From Eubacteriaceae bacterium (lineage in GTDB: Bacteria; Bacillota; Clostridia; Lachnospirales; Lachnospiraceae), in assembly GCA_910575665.1 (NCBI GenBank), contig CAJTFB010000003.1, positions 62,001 through 126,000 of the forward strand: a stretch of DNA of 64,000 nt. Direction: 5' to 3'. Position 1 is the stretch's first letter, and each line of letters opens with the position of its first letter. The notes beneath the pieces were generated by a model. The model searched no databases, had not been told where the DNA came from, and saw nothing but the letters and a program-made list of their open reading frames with translations. This document shows positions 17,747 to 26,830 of this stretch, piece after piece. The position numbers were made by a program, and so were the translations under genes.

Positions 17747-18737
17747 GTTAAACAGAGGATTTCGTATGGTCTGCAGGAAAATAATCTGCGGAATCGCAGT
17801 GGCGGCAGTGGCATTGGGGACGGCAGCTTGCTCCGAAGAAGGAGAAAATAAGGAGATCGAGGTGCCCAAGGCAGAAAAAGCAGCCTCTGTTGCCAATGGA
17901 GACCTGAAAAGTGATTCCACGGTAATCGGTGTGGGAGACGCCGCGGTAAGTTATGATGAGTACCGGGTATACAGCTGGTTCCTGAAGAACCAGTACGAGG
18001 GCGTTCTTTCGTCAGAGGTGTGGGATTATAAACTGGGAGATGCCACTGTCGGACAAGTTGCCATCGAGGATATCCTGCGCCTGATCATTCAGATCAAGGT
18101 GATGAATAAGGCGGGTGCAGAGCAGGGAATCGGCCTGGGGATCGATGAAAAAGAGGACATTGACCATAAGGCAGATCAGTATCTAGCCACGATCCCTCCG
18201 GAGACCCAGCAGGCAAATGGCATCACAAGGGATATCATGTACCGTATTTTTGAGGAAAATGAAGTGGCGAGAAAGGTATATGATGTGACAACTTCGGCAG
18301 CGATTGAGAGGAAAGAAGTTCAGGCGGCAAAGGTTCTGCTGCTCTATCTCGCGGCGGATGATACGAACCGTGAGCAGGTCAGAAACCAGGCAAACGCCCT
18401 GTCGGCAGAACTGGGCAAATACACTGGGAATTTTACTTCTTTTGTTAAAGACAAGACAGGAAAAGCACCAAAAGAGGTGATTCTTGGCAGCCTGGATGGC
18501 CGGACTGGCCTCGCCAACACCGCGCTTTCCATGAAGCGTTATACCACCAGTGGTGTGGTGGAGGAAAAAGATGGTTTTTATATCATGTACTGCCTAAAGA
18601 CAAGCACAGAGAGGCTAAACAATACTTACTGGGAGCAGTACATTTCAGAAGAGCAGAACCGGGTTTTTCAGACAGCTTATGAAAACTGGGCAGAAAAATA
18701 TGAGGTGAAGGTAAGTAAGTCACTTCTGGCAAAATAG
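17736..18737 (+). CDS. PrsA/SurA-like foldase lipoprotein
   Basis: A 333-aa predicted lipoprotein. A basic N-region and hydrophobic core (ICGIAVAAVALGTAAC) end in a lipobox with Cys at ~residue 30. After a Lys/Glu linker, a SurA_N-like helical region (~75-190, ELVxYSWFLKNQ-like then IQIKVMNKAGAEQGI) leads to a diverged parvulin-like domain (~190-300) with EVQAAKVLLLY, FTSFVKDKTG and KDGFYIMYCLK. Several parvulin catalytic positions are hard to align, so chaperone rather than isomerase activity is possible. Start from GGAGGAG before 17736. It overlaps mfd by 11 bases, so it is translationally coupled, an arrangement also seen with PrsA-type genes in related Clostridia. Confidence 0.75.
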   Translation: MKNKLNRGFRMVCRKIICGIAVAAVALGTAACSEEGENKEIEVPKAEKAASVANGDLKSDSTVIGVGDAAVSYDEYRVYSWFLKNQYEGVLSSEVWDYKLGDATVGQVAIEDILRLIIQIKVMNKAGAEQGIGLGIDEKEDIDHKADQYLATIPPETQQANGITRDIMYRIFEENEVARKVYDVTTSAAIERKEVQAAKVLLLYLAADDTNREQVRNQANALSAELGKYTGNFTSFVKDKTGKAPKEVILGSLDGRTGLANTALSMKRYTTSGVVEEKDGFYIMYCLKTSTERLNNTYWEQYISEEQNRVFQTAYENWAEKYEVKVSKSLLAK

Positions 18738-18756
18738 AGAGAGAAAAGAGGAGTAA

Positions 18757-20259
18757 ATGATGAGAGCGAGCGGAATACTGCTTCCGATCTCCAGTCTTCC
18801 ATCGGGATATGGGATCGGGGCATTTGACAGAAGCGCGTTTGATTTTGTGGATACACTGGTGAGTGCCGGTCAGAGATACTGGCAGATCCTTCCCATGGGG
18901 CCTACCGGCTTTGGGGATTCCCCCTACCAGTCCTTTTCCACTTTTGCGGGAAACCCTTATTATATCGCGCTGGATGAACTGGTGCGCAAAGGGTATCTTG
19001 CAAATCGGGACCTGGAGCAGTCCGGGCTTTGGGACGACGGTAAATATGTAAACTATGAATCACTTTACAAGAAGCGTTTTCCCCTGTTGCGAAGAGCCTA
19101 TAAAAATAGTGGAATCCAGGATGATAAAAAGTTTTTGGAATTTGTGGAAGCCAATGAAGAATGGTTGCCGGATTATGCCCTTTTCATGGCGGTAAAGGAC
19201 AGCAAGGGAGGACAGAGCTTTCTGGAATGGGAGGAAGAACTCAAGCGGCGCAAGCCGGAGACACTGGCCCGCTATCAGGATGAATACGAAGAAGATGTGT
19301 ATTTCTATATGTTTCTGCAGTACGAATTTGATGAGCAGTGGAGAAGGTTAAAGACCTATGCCAATGAAAAAGGAGTGCAGATCATCGGGGATATACCGAT
19401 CTATGTGGCGTTGGACAGCGCCGATGCCTGGTCACATCCAGAGCTGTTTCAGTTTACAGAGGATCTGGAGCCCAAAGCAGTGGCAGGATGTCCGCCAGAC
19501 GCTTTTTCGGAGACGGGGCAGCTCTGGGGCAATCCATTGTATGACTGGGAGTACCACGAAGAAACGGGATTTGACTGGTGGCTGAAGCGGATCGCCCATT
19601 GTTTCAAATGGTATGATATGGTGCGCATCGATCATTTCCGGGGCTTTGATGAATATTATGCCATCCCCTATGGAGAGCCCACCGCAGTCAATGGCGCATG
19701 GGAGCCGGGACCGGGGATTCGTCTTTTTGAAGTGATGGAAGAGAAGCTGGGGAAGAGGGAGATCATCGCAGAGGATCTCGGCTTTTTGACAGACAGCGTG
19801 CGGAAACTTTTGAAGGATACCGGCTATCCGGGGATGAAGGTGCTGCAGTTTGCGTTTGATTCCAGAGAAGAAAGCGATTATATGCCCCACAATTATACAT
19901 CGAACTGTGTCGTATACACAGGGACTCATGATAATCAGACGACATACGGCTGGTGGGAGGAGATGGCGAAGGAAGACCGGGATGTAGCGCTTCGGTATAT
20001 GAATCTGCCCGCCCGCTTCCTGACGAAGAAAAAGCTCACCTGGCAGCTGATCACCATGGCACAGCGCAGCGTAGCAGATCTGTGTATGATTCCAGCACAG
20101 GATTATCTGTGTCTTCCGGCAGCAGCCCGCATCAATACCCCCTCCACACTGGGGCATAACTGGCAGTGGCGTATGGAGAAAGGCGCGTTTACGGATGATT
20201 TATGTGAGAAGATCCGGAACATGACCAGGCTTTATGGCAGATTGGGAACAGGGCTTTAA
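18757..20259 (+). CDS. malQ: 4-alpha-glucanotransferase (amylomaltase, GH77)
   Basis: A 500-aa cytosolic enzyme that transfers maltodextrin segments between glucans. GH77 marks are RASGILLPISSLPS at the N-terminus, QILPMGPTGFGDSPYQ, the nucleophile Asp292 in VRIDHFRGF, acid/base Glu339 in IIAEDLG and Asp392 in TGTHDNQTTYGW. Length is standard. The start is ATGATG after AGAGGAG; the second ATG (18760) is equally possible. It lies 19 bases after the PrsA-like gene and is probably cotranscribed. It works with GlgC/GlgD products in glycogen or maltodextrin turnover. Confidence 0.96.
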   Translation: MMRASGILLPISSLPSGYGIGAFDRSAFDFVDTLVSAGQRYWQILPMGPTGFGDSPYQSFSTFAGNPYYIALDELVRKGYLANRDLEQSGLWDDGKYVNYESLYKKRFPLLRRAYKNSGIQDDKKFLEFVEANEEWLPDYALFMAVKDSKGGQSFLEWEEELKRRKPETLARYQDEYEEDVYFYMFLQYEFDEQWRRLKTYANEKGVQIIGDIPIYVALDSADAWSHPELFQFTEDLEPKAVAGCPPDAFSETGQLWGNPLYDWEYHEETGFDWWLKRIAHCFKWYDMVRIDHFRGFDEYYAIPYGEPTAVNGAWEPGPGIRLFEVMEEKLGKREIIAEDLGFLTDSVRKLLKDTGYPGMKVLQFAFDSREESDYMPHNYTSNCVVYTGTHDNQTTYGWWEEMAKEDRDVALRYMNLPARFLTKKKLTWQLITMAQRSVADLCMIPAQDYLCLPAAARINTPSTLGHNWQWRMEKGAFTDDLCEKIRNMTRLYGRLGTGL

Positions 20260-20374
20260 AATAGCCCTGGATGATTTTGGAATAGCGTATGTTTCTCATC
20301 TTGTCTGCCAGAAAGATTTTGAGAAGCTGTTGGACGAGGATAAAAATAACGGACGGTCGAATCTTTATGAGTAA
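20234..20374 (+). CDS. Small ORF of 46 aa, possibly a gene remnant
   Basis: An ATG inside the malQ 3' end opens a 46-aa frame (MADWEQGFKIALDDFG, ending NGRSNLYE). Codon use and the mixed hydrophobic/charged composition look protein-like, but there is no clear RBS. I do not recognise it. It sits beside the broken MNT/HEPN genes, so it may be the tail of a decayed accessory gene or a small coupled protein. Confidence 0.3.
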   Translation: MADWEQGFKIALDDFGIAYVSHLVCQKDFEKLLDEDKNNGRSNLYE

Positions 20375-20419
20375 CAATTAAAATAGGGAAAATCAAATGA
20401 GGACGACGGAGGCGGGGTT

Positions 20420-20752
20420 ATGTTGCAGACAATGAATACTTTGATGGAAAAGTATATTGCACAGGTTTAGAAAATATATGGTACTAATTTGCGAAAAGTA
20501 ATCCTGTATGGTTCTTATGCCAGGGGGGGATTTCGGACCAGATTCAGATGTTGACCTTATGATATTGATTGATATGTCTGACATGGAGTTGAAGTCATAT
20601 AGCCAGAAACTTTCTTATATGACATATGATTTTAATATGGACAATGACATTGATATAAAGCCGATTGCCAAAAGTAAAGAACATTTTTTGTAAATTATCC
20701 GTTTTATGCCAATATAGACCGGGAAGGAGTTGTTTTATATGGAGCGGCCTGA
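20420..20752 (+). pseudogene. Decayed MNT-type nucleotidyltransferase (antitoxin-like) with HEPN remnant
   Basis: GGAGG precedes an ATG at 20420, but the frame hits TAG at 20468. The same frame continues with VILYGSYARG, then a run of seven G (20523-20529) shifts the frame. The next frame gives FGPDSDVDLMIL, completing the GS-x-DxD site of minimal nucleotidyltransferases. A further shift near 20690 leads to NYPFYANIDREGVVLYG and a stop at 20750. So one stop and two frameshifts break one gene. Directly after it, bases ~20760-20815 encode RKDLVLYRIQSA, which resembles the start of a HEPN partner, then lose similarity. Intact MNT/HEPN pairs act as toxin-antitoxin modules; this one is dead. Confidence 0.75.
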
Positions 20753-20886
20753 CCAGAATATAGGAACAAGAAAAGATCTGGTTTTGTATCGGATACAGAG
20801 TGCCTTTTTCTTTGTTACTGTATAATGGAATATATATCCATTTGGAACATCCATGGCAAATAAGCTTATGTGAAAGGAAGTGCAGA

Positions 20887-22113
20887 ATGAATCATACAAA
20901 AATGAAAAAAAATCTGCTTTTTATTGATAATGGGAATACATATGAAGAACTTTGCCGAATTCTTGATGACGAATACAGTGTAAAGATGGTAAGAGATATG
21001 AATGCTGCAAAGGATATCCTCAGACAAAGTAAAGCAGATATACAGGCGCTTCTGATCCATGCGGATCTGCAGGAAGATATCCGAAAAGCAGTCGAATTCG
21101 TGAAGGACAGCGAAAGGCTTATCTCCATACCGATTCTTATTTATACCGACAAAGAGAACTCTGCGGATGGATTTGCGTGTCTTGGATCCGGCGTTATCGA
21201 TTGTATTACCAAACCTTTTATCAGTGAAATTATTAAGAACAGGATTTCAAATGCTATCGCATTTACGGACTCTTTGACTTTTTATGGAATTGAAAAAATG
21301 CTCAAAGAGCTTCCTTCCAATATTTTTCTCAAGGATAATGAGTGCAAATATGTCTTTGCGACAAAGTATTGGCATCATCTGAAAAAACCGGATGATTCCA
21401 ATTGGTCGATCAGGGGAAAGACGGATCCAGAGATACGGAAGGATAAACAAAATGCAATAGAAGCGCAGAAAAAGGATATGGAAATCATTGAAACCGGCAA
21501 GGGAACGACATACACGATTGAAATCAATGCGGATGGGATACAGGAATTTCTCCAAATTATAAAACAGCCGCTTTTTAATGAAGAGGGATCTGTTACTGGC
21601 ATCGTTGGCCTCATCAACAATGTAACGGAGCATGAATTGCTGAAAAAGAAGCTTCGGGAACAGGCGATAACGGATACGCTGACAGGATTGTATAACAGGG
21701 CGTACCTGGATGAATTTATCAAAACCCACAACGATGACTGTTATCCACTCGCCATTATCTCCGCAGATTGTGACGGGCTCAAGGAAATAAACGATACATA
21801 TGGGCATACTGCGGGGGATGAATATATTAAAGCTGCCGTAAGCCTTTTCAAAATGGTTCTGCCCCAGGAGTGTATATTGTTCCGCATGGGCGGGGACGAA
21901 TTTCTCGTTTTATTACCATCTGCTTCGGAGGAAAAAACCCTGCTCATCATAGATCAGCTGAAAGATAAACAAAAGCAGTTCAGCATACAGAATCGGCCGC
22001 TAAGCCTTTCTTTTGGTGTATCCGTCATGAATAGCAGGGCGGACAGTTTTCATATGTGCATTACCGATTCGGACAGAAATATGTATTTCGAAAAAAGAAA
22101 AAAACGTAGATAA
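20887..22113 (+). CDS. Diguanylate cyclase with receiver-like and PAS domains
   Basis: A 408-aa soluble protein predicted to make c-di-GMP. Residues ~1-125 resemble a receiver domain (LLFIDNGNTYEELC, ending VIDCITKPFISE), but the phospho-acceptor Asp stretch reads LLIHADL, so normal phosphorylation is doubtful. Residues ~130-245 look like a PAS domain. The GGDEF domain (~255-400) has DTLTGLYNRAYLD, DCDGLKEINDTYGH and an intact GGDEF at 335-339. No RxxD inhibitory site is visible just before it. GAAAGGAAG at 20872 favours this ATG over an in-frame upstream ATG at 20800. It is monocistronic with a terminator. Confidence 0.85.
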   Translation: MNHTKMKKNLLFIDNGNTYEELCRILDDEYSVKMVRDMNAAKDILRQSKADIQALLIHADLQEDIRKAVEFVKDSERLISIPILIYTDKENSADGFACLGSGVIDCITKPFISEIIKNRISNAIAFTDSLTFYGIEKMLKELPSNIFLKDNECKYVFATKYWHHLKKPDDSNWSIRGKTDPEIRKDKQNAIEAQKKDMEIIETGKGTTYTIEINADGIQEFLQIIKQPLFNEEGSVTGIVGLINNVTEHELLKKKLREQAITDTLTGLYNRAYLDEFIKTHNDDCYPLAIISADCDGLKEINDTYGHTAGDEYIKAAVSLFKMVLPQECILFRMGGDEFLVLLPSASEEKTLLIIDQLKDKQKQFSIQNRPLSLSFGVSVMNSRADSFHMCITDSDRNMYFEKRKKRR

Positions 22114-22159
22114 TTTCAAATTCTCACTTTCCCTGTTGGAGAGACAGGAGTTTGTGTGG

Positions 22160-22190
22160 AAGCCGGTTTCTTTGTAGAGACTGGCTTTTT
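22160..22190 (+). terminator. Terminator of the GGDEF gene
   Basis: Stem AAGCCGGT (22160-22167) pairs with ACTGGCTT (22180-22187) and leads into a T-run. Confidence 0.8.
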
Positions 22191-22237
22191 ATATTGTTTA
22201 ATTTCAGAGGGGTATTTTGTTCCTCTGCTTTGTCGAA

Positions 22238-22265
22238 TTGTGTCGAAAAATAAATATCGTATAAT
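22238..22265 (+). promoter_or_regulatory. Promoter of the ACP/PaaK-like cassette
   Basis: -35 TTGTGT (22238-22243) and -10 TATAAT (22260-22265) have a 16-base spacer. Just upstream, CAGAGG and CCTCTG (22205-22226) form a small hairpin. The leader is ~33 bases. Confidence 0.6.
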
Positions 22266-22305
22266 GAAAGCAATCTACAAAAGAGAACAGAAGGGATAAC
22301 AAGTT

Positions 22306-23805
22306 ATGAGAAAAGAGCTGCCGGTTACAACAGAACCATGGGTGAAAACATATTCCTATTATGCACTGCCAATGTGTGTGATCATGGCGGATGAACGAAT
22401 TGGAAAGCGGGTTGCGGAGTTTGAGATTTTGGATGGCAGTGGATACGAATGGAAAAGTATACATATGAAGAAAGGGGAGGGAGACCGCTGGTTCTATGAG
22501 TCTGAGGATGATTATAGCAGAGCGTGTAATGGCTGTGTTTATCGTCCTCTTGAACAAAATGAGGGATTTATCCGTATCAAAATAAATTTTCAGCAGCATT
22601 CAGAACCATGGGCTGCGATCAACCTCTTTGTAACAGATGAAGAGGAAAATATACTTTTAGGTGATGAACAATATCTTTGCCGATTTGGAAATTTTATATA
22701 TGATGGTGTAAGCCTATATTTTAATGGCAAACGGGCAGATACAGCCAGGCAGGTTTTGAGCAAAAGAGATGAGTTGGTTTTAAATGTATCAAAGGGAAAA
22801 ATAGAAGCTTTTATCGGAGAAAAAAAGCCGAAGAAGATTGGAGAGAAAGAAATTGTTTCATCAAAACCATTATACATCGGAGTACAGGTCAGGCATGAAG
22901 ACAATTCTTTTTATCCATGGATTTTTTCCAATTTTATTCAGATTAACTGCGATGTAAACTGTACTCATAGAAGACTGGATTATTATTCTTTTTACAAAGA
23001 TGAAGAATATGACCTGATCAGCTATTTCTTAGACCGTAATCGGTTTGCTTCATGGGAATTTATAAAAATGGGGGGAATTCATGCCCTAAAACAAGAAATA
23101 TTAAAAGGGCATTATGTAGAACTAAAAATAGACCAATATTATTTATCTGGACATGAAGAATATCATGTGAGGCATCATTTGCATCAGAACTTGATATATG
23201 GTTACGACGACCGCTTACATACGTTTCTGACGTTGGGATACAGTAATTCAGGTAAGATAAAAAAATATACAATTCAGTATATGGAAATGAAACGTGATCT
23301 AAAGAGGTATCCTGACATTCAGATAAAAATTATTAAGTATCGGCAGGGCATTCACTTTTATCGTTTTATACCTTCATACATAAAGGGAGTATTTGAGGAC
23401 TATCTGGCGGAAATAAATCCAGAGGCAAAGGCGCAGGCATTTTTGCCCTCGGAGGAGAGGGTTTGTGGATTAGGAATCTACGAAGAACTTATGACAGAAG
23501 CAGGGCTTCGTGTATTGGTTTCGGACAGACGCGTATCATATTTGTTATATGAACATAAGCAGATTATGAATCGAAGGATTTTGTATATGCGGAGCATAGG
23601 TATTGTGAGTGAGGGATTATTTAATAAGATTGAAAAGCAGCTGCAGGTACTGGAAAAGGTAAGTTTTAATCTGCTTCATGTGGCTCAAAAATATAGGATC
23701 AGACCTTCCCGGAGAGAGGATGAAAAATTAATTGCTATGCTGGATGAATTAAAGGAAAATGAAAAAGAACTGCTTACTTATCTGCTGGAAGAGGGGGCTT
23801 GGTAA
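22306..23805 (+). CDS. Two-domain protein of an orphan biosynthetic cassette (lectin-like plus C39/BtrH-like)
   Basis: A 499-aa protein without signal peptide or membrane segment; function not recognised. The N-terminal ~210 residues are rich in alternating strand-like stretches (AAINLFVTDEEENILL, YDGVSLYFNG, VLNVSKGKIEAF) and look like a concanavalin/laminin-G beta-sandwich. The middle part (~225-345) contains LKIDQYYLSGHEEYH and RHHLHQNLIYGYDDR (~290-304), a pattern I associate with papain-like C39/BtrH-type proteins of peptide and aminoglycoside clusters. A catalytic Cys is not obvious. The last ~120 residues are helical. It is the first gene of a tight operon with a carrier protein and an adenylating enzyme, so it may act on a carrier-bound substrate. 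That is inference. Confidence 0.6.
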   Translation: MRKELPVTTEPWVKTYSYYALPMCVIMADERIGKRVAEFEILDGSGYEWKSIHMKKGEGDRWFYESEDDYSRACNGCVYRPLEQNEGFIRIKINFQQHSEPWAAINLFVTDEEENILLGDEQYLCRFGNFIYDGVSLYFNGKRADTARQVLSKRDELVLNVSKGKIEAFIGEKKPKKIGEKEIVSSKPLYIGVQVRHEDNSFYPWIFSNFIQINCDVNCTHRRLDYYSFYKDEEYDLISYFLDRNRFASWEFIKMGGIHALKQEILKGHYVELKIDQYYLSGHEEYHVRHHLHQNLIYGYDDRLHTFLTLGYSNSGKIKKYTIQYMEMKRDLKRYPDIQIKIIKYRQGIHFYRFIPSYIKGVFEDYLAEINPEAKAQAFLPSEERVCGLGIYEELMTEAGLRVLVSDRRVSYLLYEHKQIMNRRILYMRSIGIVSEGLFNKIEKQLQVLEKVSFNLLHVAQKYRIRPSRREDEKLIAMLDELKENEKELLTYLLEEGAW

Positions 23806-23806
23806 A

Positions 23807-24052
23807 TTGGTGCAGGAAATCAGAGATAGAATCGTTGCAATATTTCAGGAATGCTGTAAAAACAGTGAGGCGGGGTTGGCTGAAACAGAAGAATTAGAAA
23901 TGGATTCGACCGATGTGCTTGAATTTATTTTAGCGGTAGAAGATGAATTTGGAATTCAATATGATGATTTTGCGGAACTTTCCCTGCATATGAAAACAAA
24001 GGAGGGGATGTTTGATTTTTTGACAGCAATGGTGGAACAGAGGAGGAAATAA
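23807..24052 (+). CDS. Acyl carrier protein
   Basis: An 81-aa carrier protein. The phosphopantetheine site is Ser34 in LEMDSTDVLEFI, followed by the helix III segment VEDEFGIQYDDF. The frame is open further upstream inside the previous gene, but GAGGGGG at ~23791-23797 points to TTG at 23807 (or GTG at 23810) as start, one base after the previous stop. Sequence is unlike the fatty-acid AcpP (no DSLDxVEL), which suggests a dedicated carrier. It sits between the BtrH/lectin-like gene and the PaaK-like gene, its likely loader. Confidence 0.85.
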   Translation: MVQEIRDRIVAIFQECCKNSEAGLAETEELEMDSTDVLEFILAVEDEFGIQYDDFAELSLHMKTKEGMFDFLTAMVEQRRK

Positions 24053-24057
24053 AAGGG

Positions 24058-25284
24058 ATGGAAAACAAAAGATATGAGATGGCGCTTCATGCCTGCAGAA
24101 CGGTTCCCTACTATCGGAAAAAAATAGAACAAAATCGTGTATTGTTAAAAGACTTAGAAAATCGAAGAGGCTGGGAGGAGCTGCCACTGACGGAGAAAAA
24201 CCAGATCGCCCTTATGCAGGATCAGCTGATATCAGAAGATTTTTTAGGAGATTTGGTCACGGGGCAGCTGTTAAGAAGCCATACCTCAGGAAGTACGGGA
24301 ACTTATCTCGATGCATACTGGAATCATGCAGATTATACAGCATCTCTTGTGCCGTTGTGGATGGAGCGATACAAATATGCTGGTGTACATACAAAGGACC
24401 GGGTATGTATATTTAATACAACTCTTAAAGATCAGCAGGAATATCAAATTGTCAATTCCCAGATGATGATATCAAAGCAGAATCTTTCAAGAGAGAAATT
24501 GTTAATGATATATGAAAAAATATTGGAATTTGATCCCGTCTGGTTTCTGGTTCATCCAGGGATTGCAGCAGTATTTCTTCAGATTGTAAAAGAAAATAAG
24601 CTTTCCATTCCCTCCAGTCTTAAATATATTGAATTAACTGGGGAGATGGTATTGGAAGGATTCAAAGAAGAACTGGGAAAAACCTTCCAATGTAAAGTCA
24701 GATGTCATTATGGCACAATGGAAGTGAATACGATTGGAATAGAGGAGAATGGGATTTATCGTATCTTTCAAAATTCTGTTTATATCGAGGTGATTGGCAG
24801 GGATGGAAAGGTGCTGCAGGAGGGTGAGACTGGGGATATCTATATTACATCATTACATAACAGAGCTATGCCTGTGATCCGTTATGGCACAGGGGATCAG
24901 GGGAGAATTGTAACAGGAAAGGATGGGCATCGGGGAATTGAGTTGAAACGGGCGAGAAAAAACGACCTCCTGTATATCTCTGAGGGATACCAGATTCCTC
25001 CCGATGTATTATTGGGACCAGTGGAGCAGATCAATCAGGCAATGGGACTGATGATATATCAGTTCAGGGTCGTTCAGCAAAGTTTGCATTCTTTGTTGGT
25101 AAAAGTGGTTTTGGATGAAGAAATGTATCAACACGATTTTATAAGGCTCTACCAGGAGCTTTTCACAGAAGAATGGAAGGGGGGATTTGATTGGAAATAT
25201 GAGTTTTATGATACCGTTCAGATAAACCAGGATACGGGAAAATATGGCTGGTTCGTAAATCAGATCACAAAGGAAGTGAAGTAG
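24058..25284 (+). CDS. PaaK/CapK-like adenylate-forming enzyme
   Basis: A 408-aa member of the phenylacetate-CoA ligase-like branch of AMP-forming enzymes. It shows the N-terminal VPYYRKKI and LPLTEKNQI segments, a P-loop SHTSGSTGT (~74-82), the LTGEMV and CHYGTMEV region, GETGDIYITSLHNRAMPVIRYGTGD and a C-terminal segment with QINQDTGKYG. It is slightly shorter than PaaK (~430). It probably activates a carboxylic acid and loads the carrier protein encoded five bases upstream. The acid cannot be read from the sequence. Alternative: a free-standing acyl- or aryl-CoA ligase. Confidence 0.8.
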   Translation: MENKRYEMALHACRTVPYYRKKIEQNRVLLKDLENRRGWEELPLTEKNQIALMQDQLISEDFLGDLVTGQLLRSHTSGSTGTYLDAYWNHADYTASLVPLWMERYKYAGVHTKDRVCIFNTTLKDQQEYQIVNSQMMISKQNLSREKLLMIYEKILEFDPVWFLVHPGIAAVFLQIVKENKLSIPSSLKYIELTGEMVLEGFKEELGKTFQCKVRCHYGTMEVNTIGIEENGIYRIFQNSVYIEVIGRDGKVLQEGETGDIYITSLHNRAMPVIRYGTGDQGRIVTGKDGHRGIELKRARKNDLLYISEGYQIPPDVLLGPVEQINQAMGLMIYQFRVVQQSLHSLLVKVVLDEEMYQHDFIRLYQELFTEEWKGGFDWKYEFYDTVQINQDTGKYGWFVNQITKEVK

Positions 25285-25314
25285 TATATTGCACACTAGA
25301 AGGGAGAATATGTT

Positions 25315-26812
25315 ATGAAAAATGTAAGATTAAGAAGAATTATAGCTGTTTTATTGGTTTGTGCCATGGCAGGAACAAGATTGATCGGGGAAGAGGCGGA
25401 ATTGATACATGCGAGGGAATGGGGGGAATGAAGAGAATGTGGAATATCCCGCCGCATATGAGAAAGTCATAGCAGTTGGCGGTGTGGATAAAAATGCAGT
25501 TCTGACGGATGAAAGCGCTACTGGTGAAGAGGTGGAGCTCGTCGCCCCAGGAAGCCAGATTTTGACAGATGGAGCTTTTGGCGGAAGTCTTGTGGCAGGA
25601 GGAACCAGTCTGTCTGTGGCTCATGTGACCGGAGCCGCCTCGGCGATATGGCAAAAGGATCTGTCAAAAACAAACGGGTTTGTGAGAGACCTGTTGTCAG
25701 ACAGCGCGAAAAAATTAGGCGATAGCAAATGCTATGGAAGCGGGCTGGTTGATATTAAATACGCATTGAAACATTATAAGAAATACGCAGACCGTTATTC
25801 ACAGATCCCATGTGAAACCGGGGAGGCTGTCGAGGAGATTTGCCCGGAAAATGATTCTGTGGTGAACACCTTTGATGACGTGAACCTGGTAGAAGGACGG
25901 TGGAATAGTACTGGACATAAAAAGTTGGTCGAGGAGGGCAATAAGTTATCAGGATTGCAGGTGGGATTGACAGCAGATGAACTGCGGATAATAAAAGATG
26001 CCTGTGCAAGGGTGGATGGATTTATTGACCATGGAGTAAATGAGGAAATTTCAATGTATCATTTTAGGACCGCGACTAAAAATGTACTTCATGGCAAGTA
26101 TAATTATGTATCAACTATGAGATATCTGTTTCGGGTGTGTAGAAAAATATATGATTCGCCTGAGGGAACTACGGTTTCGTCGTGTTGTAATGCGTACAGC
26201 TATAATCCTCATACGGATAAAGCAGACTTAGACAGGAGTATACCGGGCAGCCTGAGAGCTGCGATACAGTACATGACTTCAGCTGATATACAAATTGTAA
26301 ATCCATCTGGCATCTCTTGGCAGAAAAAAAGAGGGCTGAGGGTTTTGGGTATGTTAATGCATGTCGTTGGAGACACTTATGCTCATAAGACGAAAGTTCC
26401 CTTAAGAGCACTTAATGAAAATGTTTTTAGCAGAGATATGAACATAGGATATACCTGGGAAGGGTTTAAGGCGGATGTTCAAAAAGGGATGATGTTTAAT
26501 AAGGTAAATAAATATTTTAAAGGCGCCACATATGAAGATGATGACAATTTTTACAGATACCGATTTGAGGCTGCTATAAAAGTATCTAATAATGTGTTAA
26601 GACATTTTGTGGCAAAATTAAATGATATAGCAATAGACGGGGCGTTAAAAGATGGATTAATATATGATGAAAACCGTTATTTGTGTGAAGAAACGAAGCT
26701 CGCTTATTTGTCAAAACATGTGAGGTGGGAATTTAATGACAAAAATAGGGCTCTTGTGGCAGGAACGGCTAGTTTTAATCCATATACAGGAGAATATACA
26801 AGTTTTAAATAA
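25315..26812 (+). pseudogene. Disrupted subtilase fused to a metal phospholipase-like domain
   Basis: AGGGAG and ATG at 25315 begin a signal peptide (MKNVRLRRIIAVLLVC) that stops at 25431. A second frame, entered one base later near a run of six G (25421-25426), then encodes an S8 peptidase C-terminus: NEENVEYPAAYEKVIAVGG, APGSQILTDG and the nucleophile motif GTSLSVAHVTG (~25600). The S8 catalytic Asp and His regions are absent, so a large internal deletion joined the signal peptide to the protease tail. The rest (to 26812) has a second domain with YHFRTATKN and MHVVGDTYAHKT (HxxxDxxxH, ~26355-26390), like zinc phospholipase C or S1/P1 nucleases. If translated from the ATG at 25409 it lacks a signal peptide. 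Confidence 0.65.
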
Positions 26813-26830
26813 GGAAGGGGTGTGAAGATT

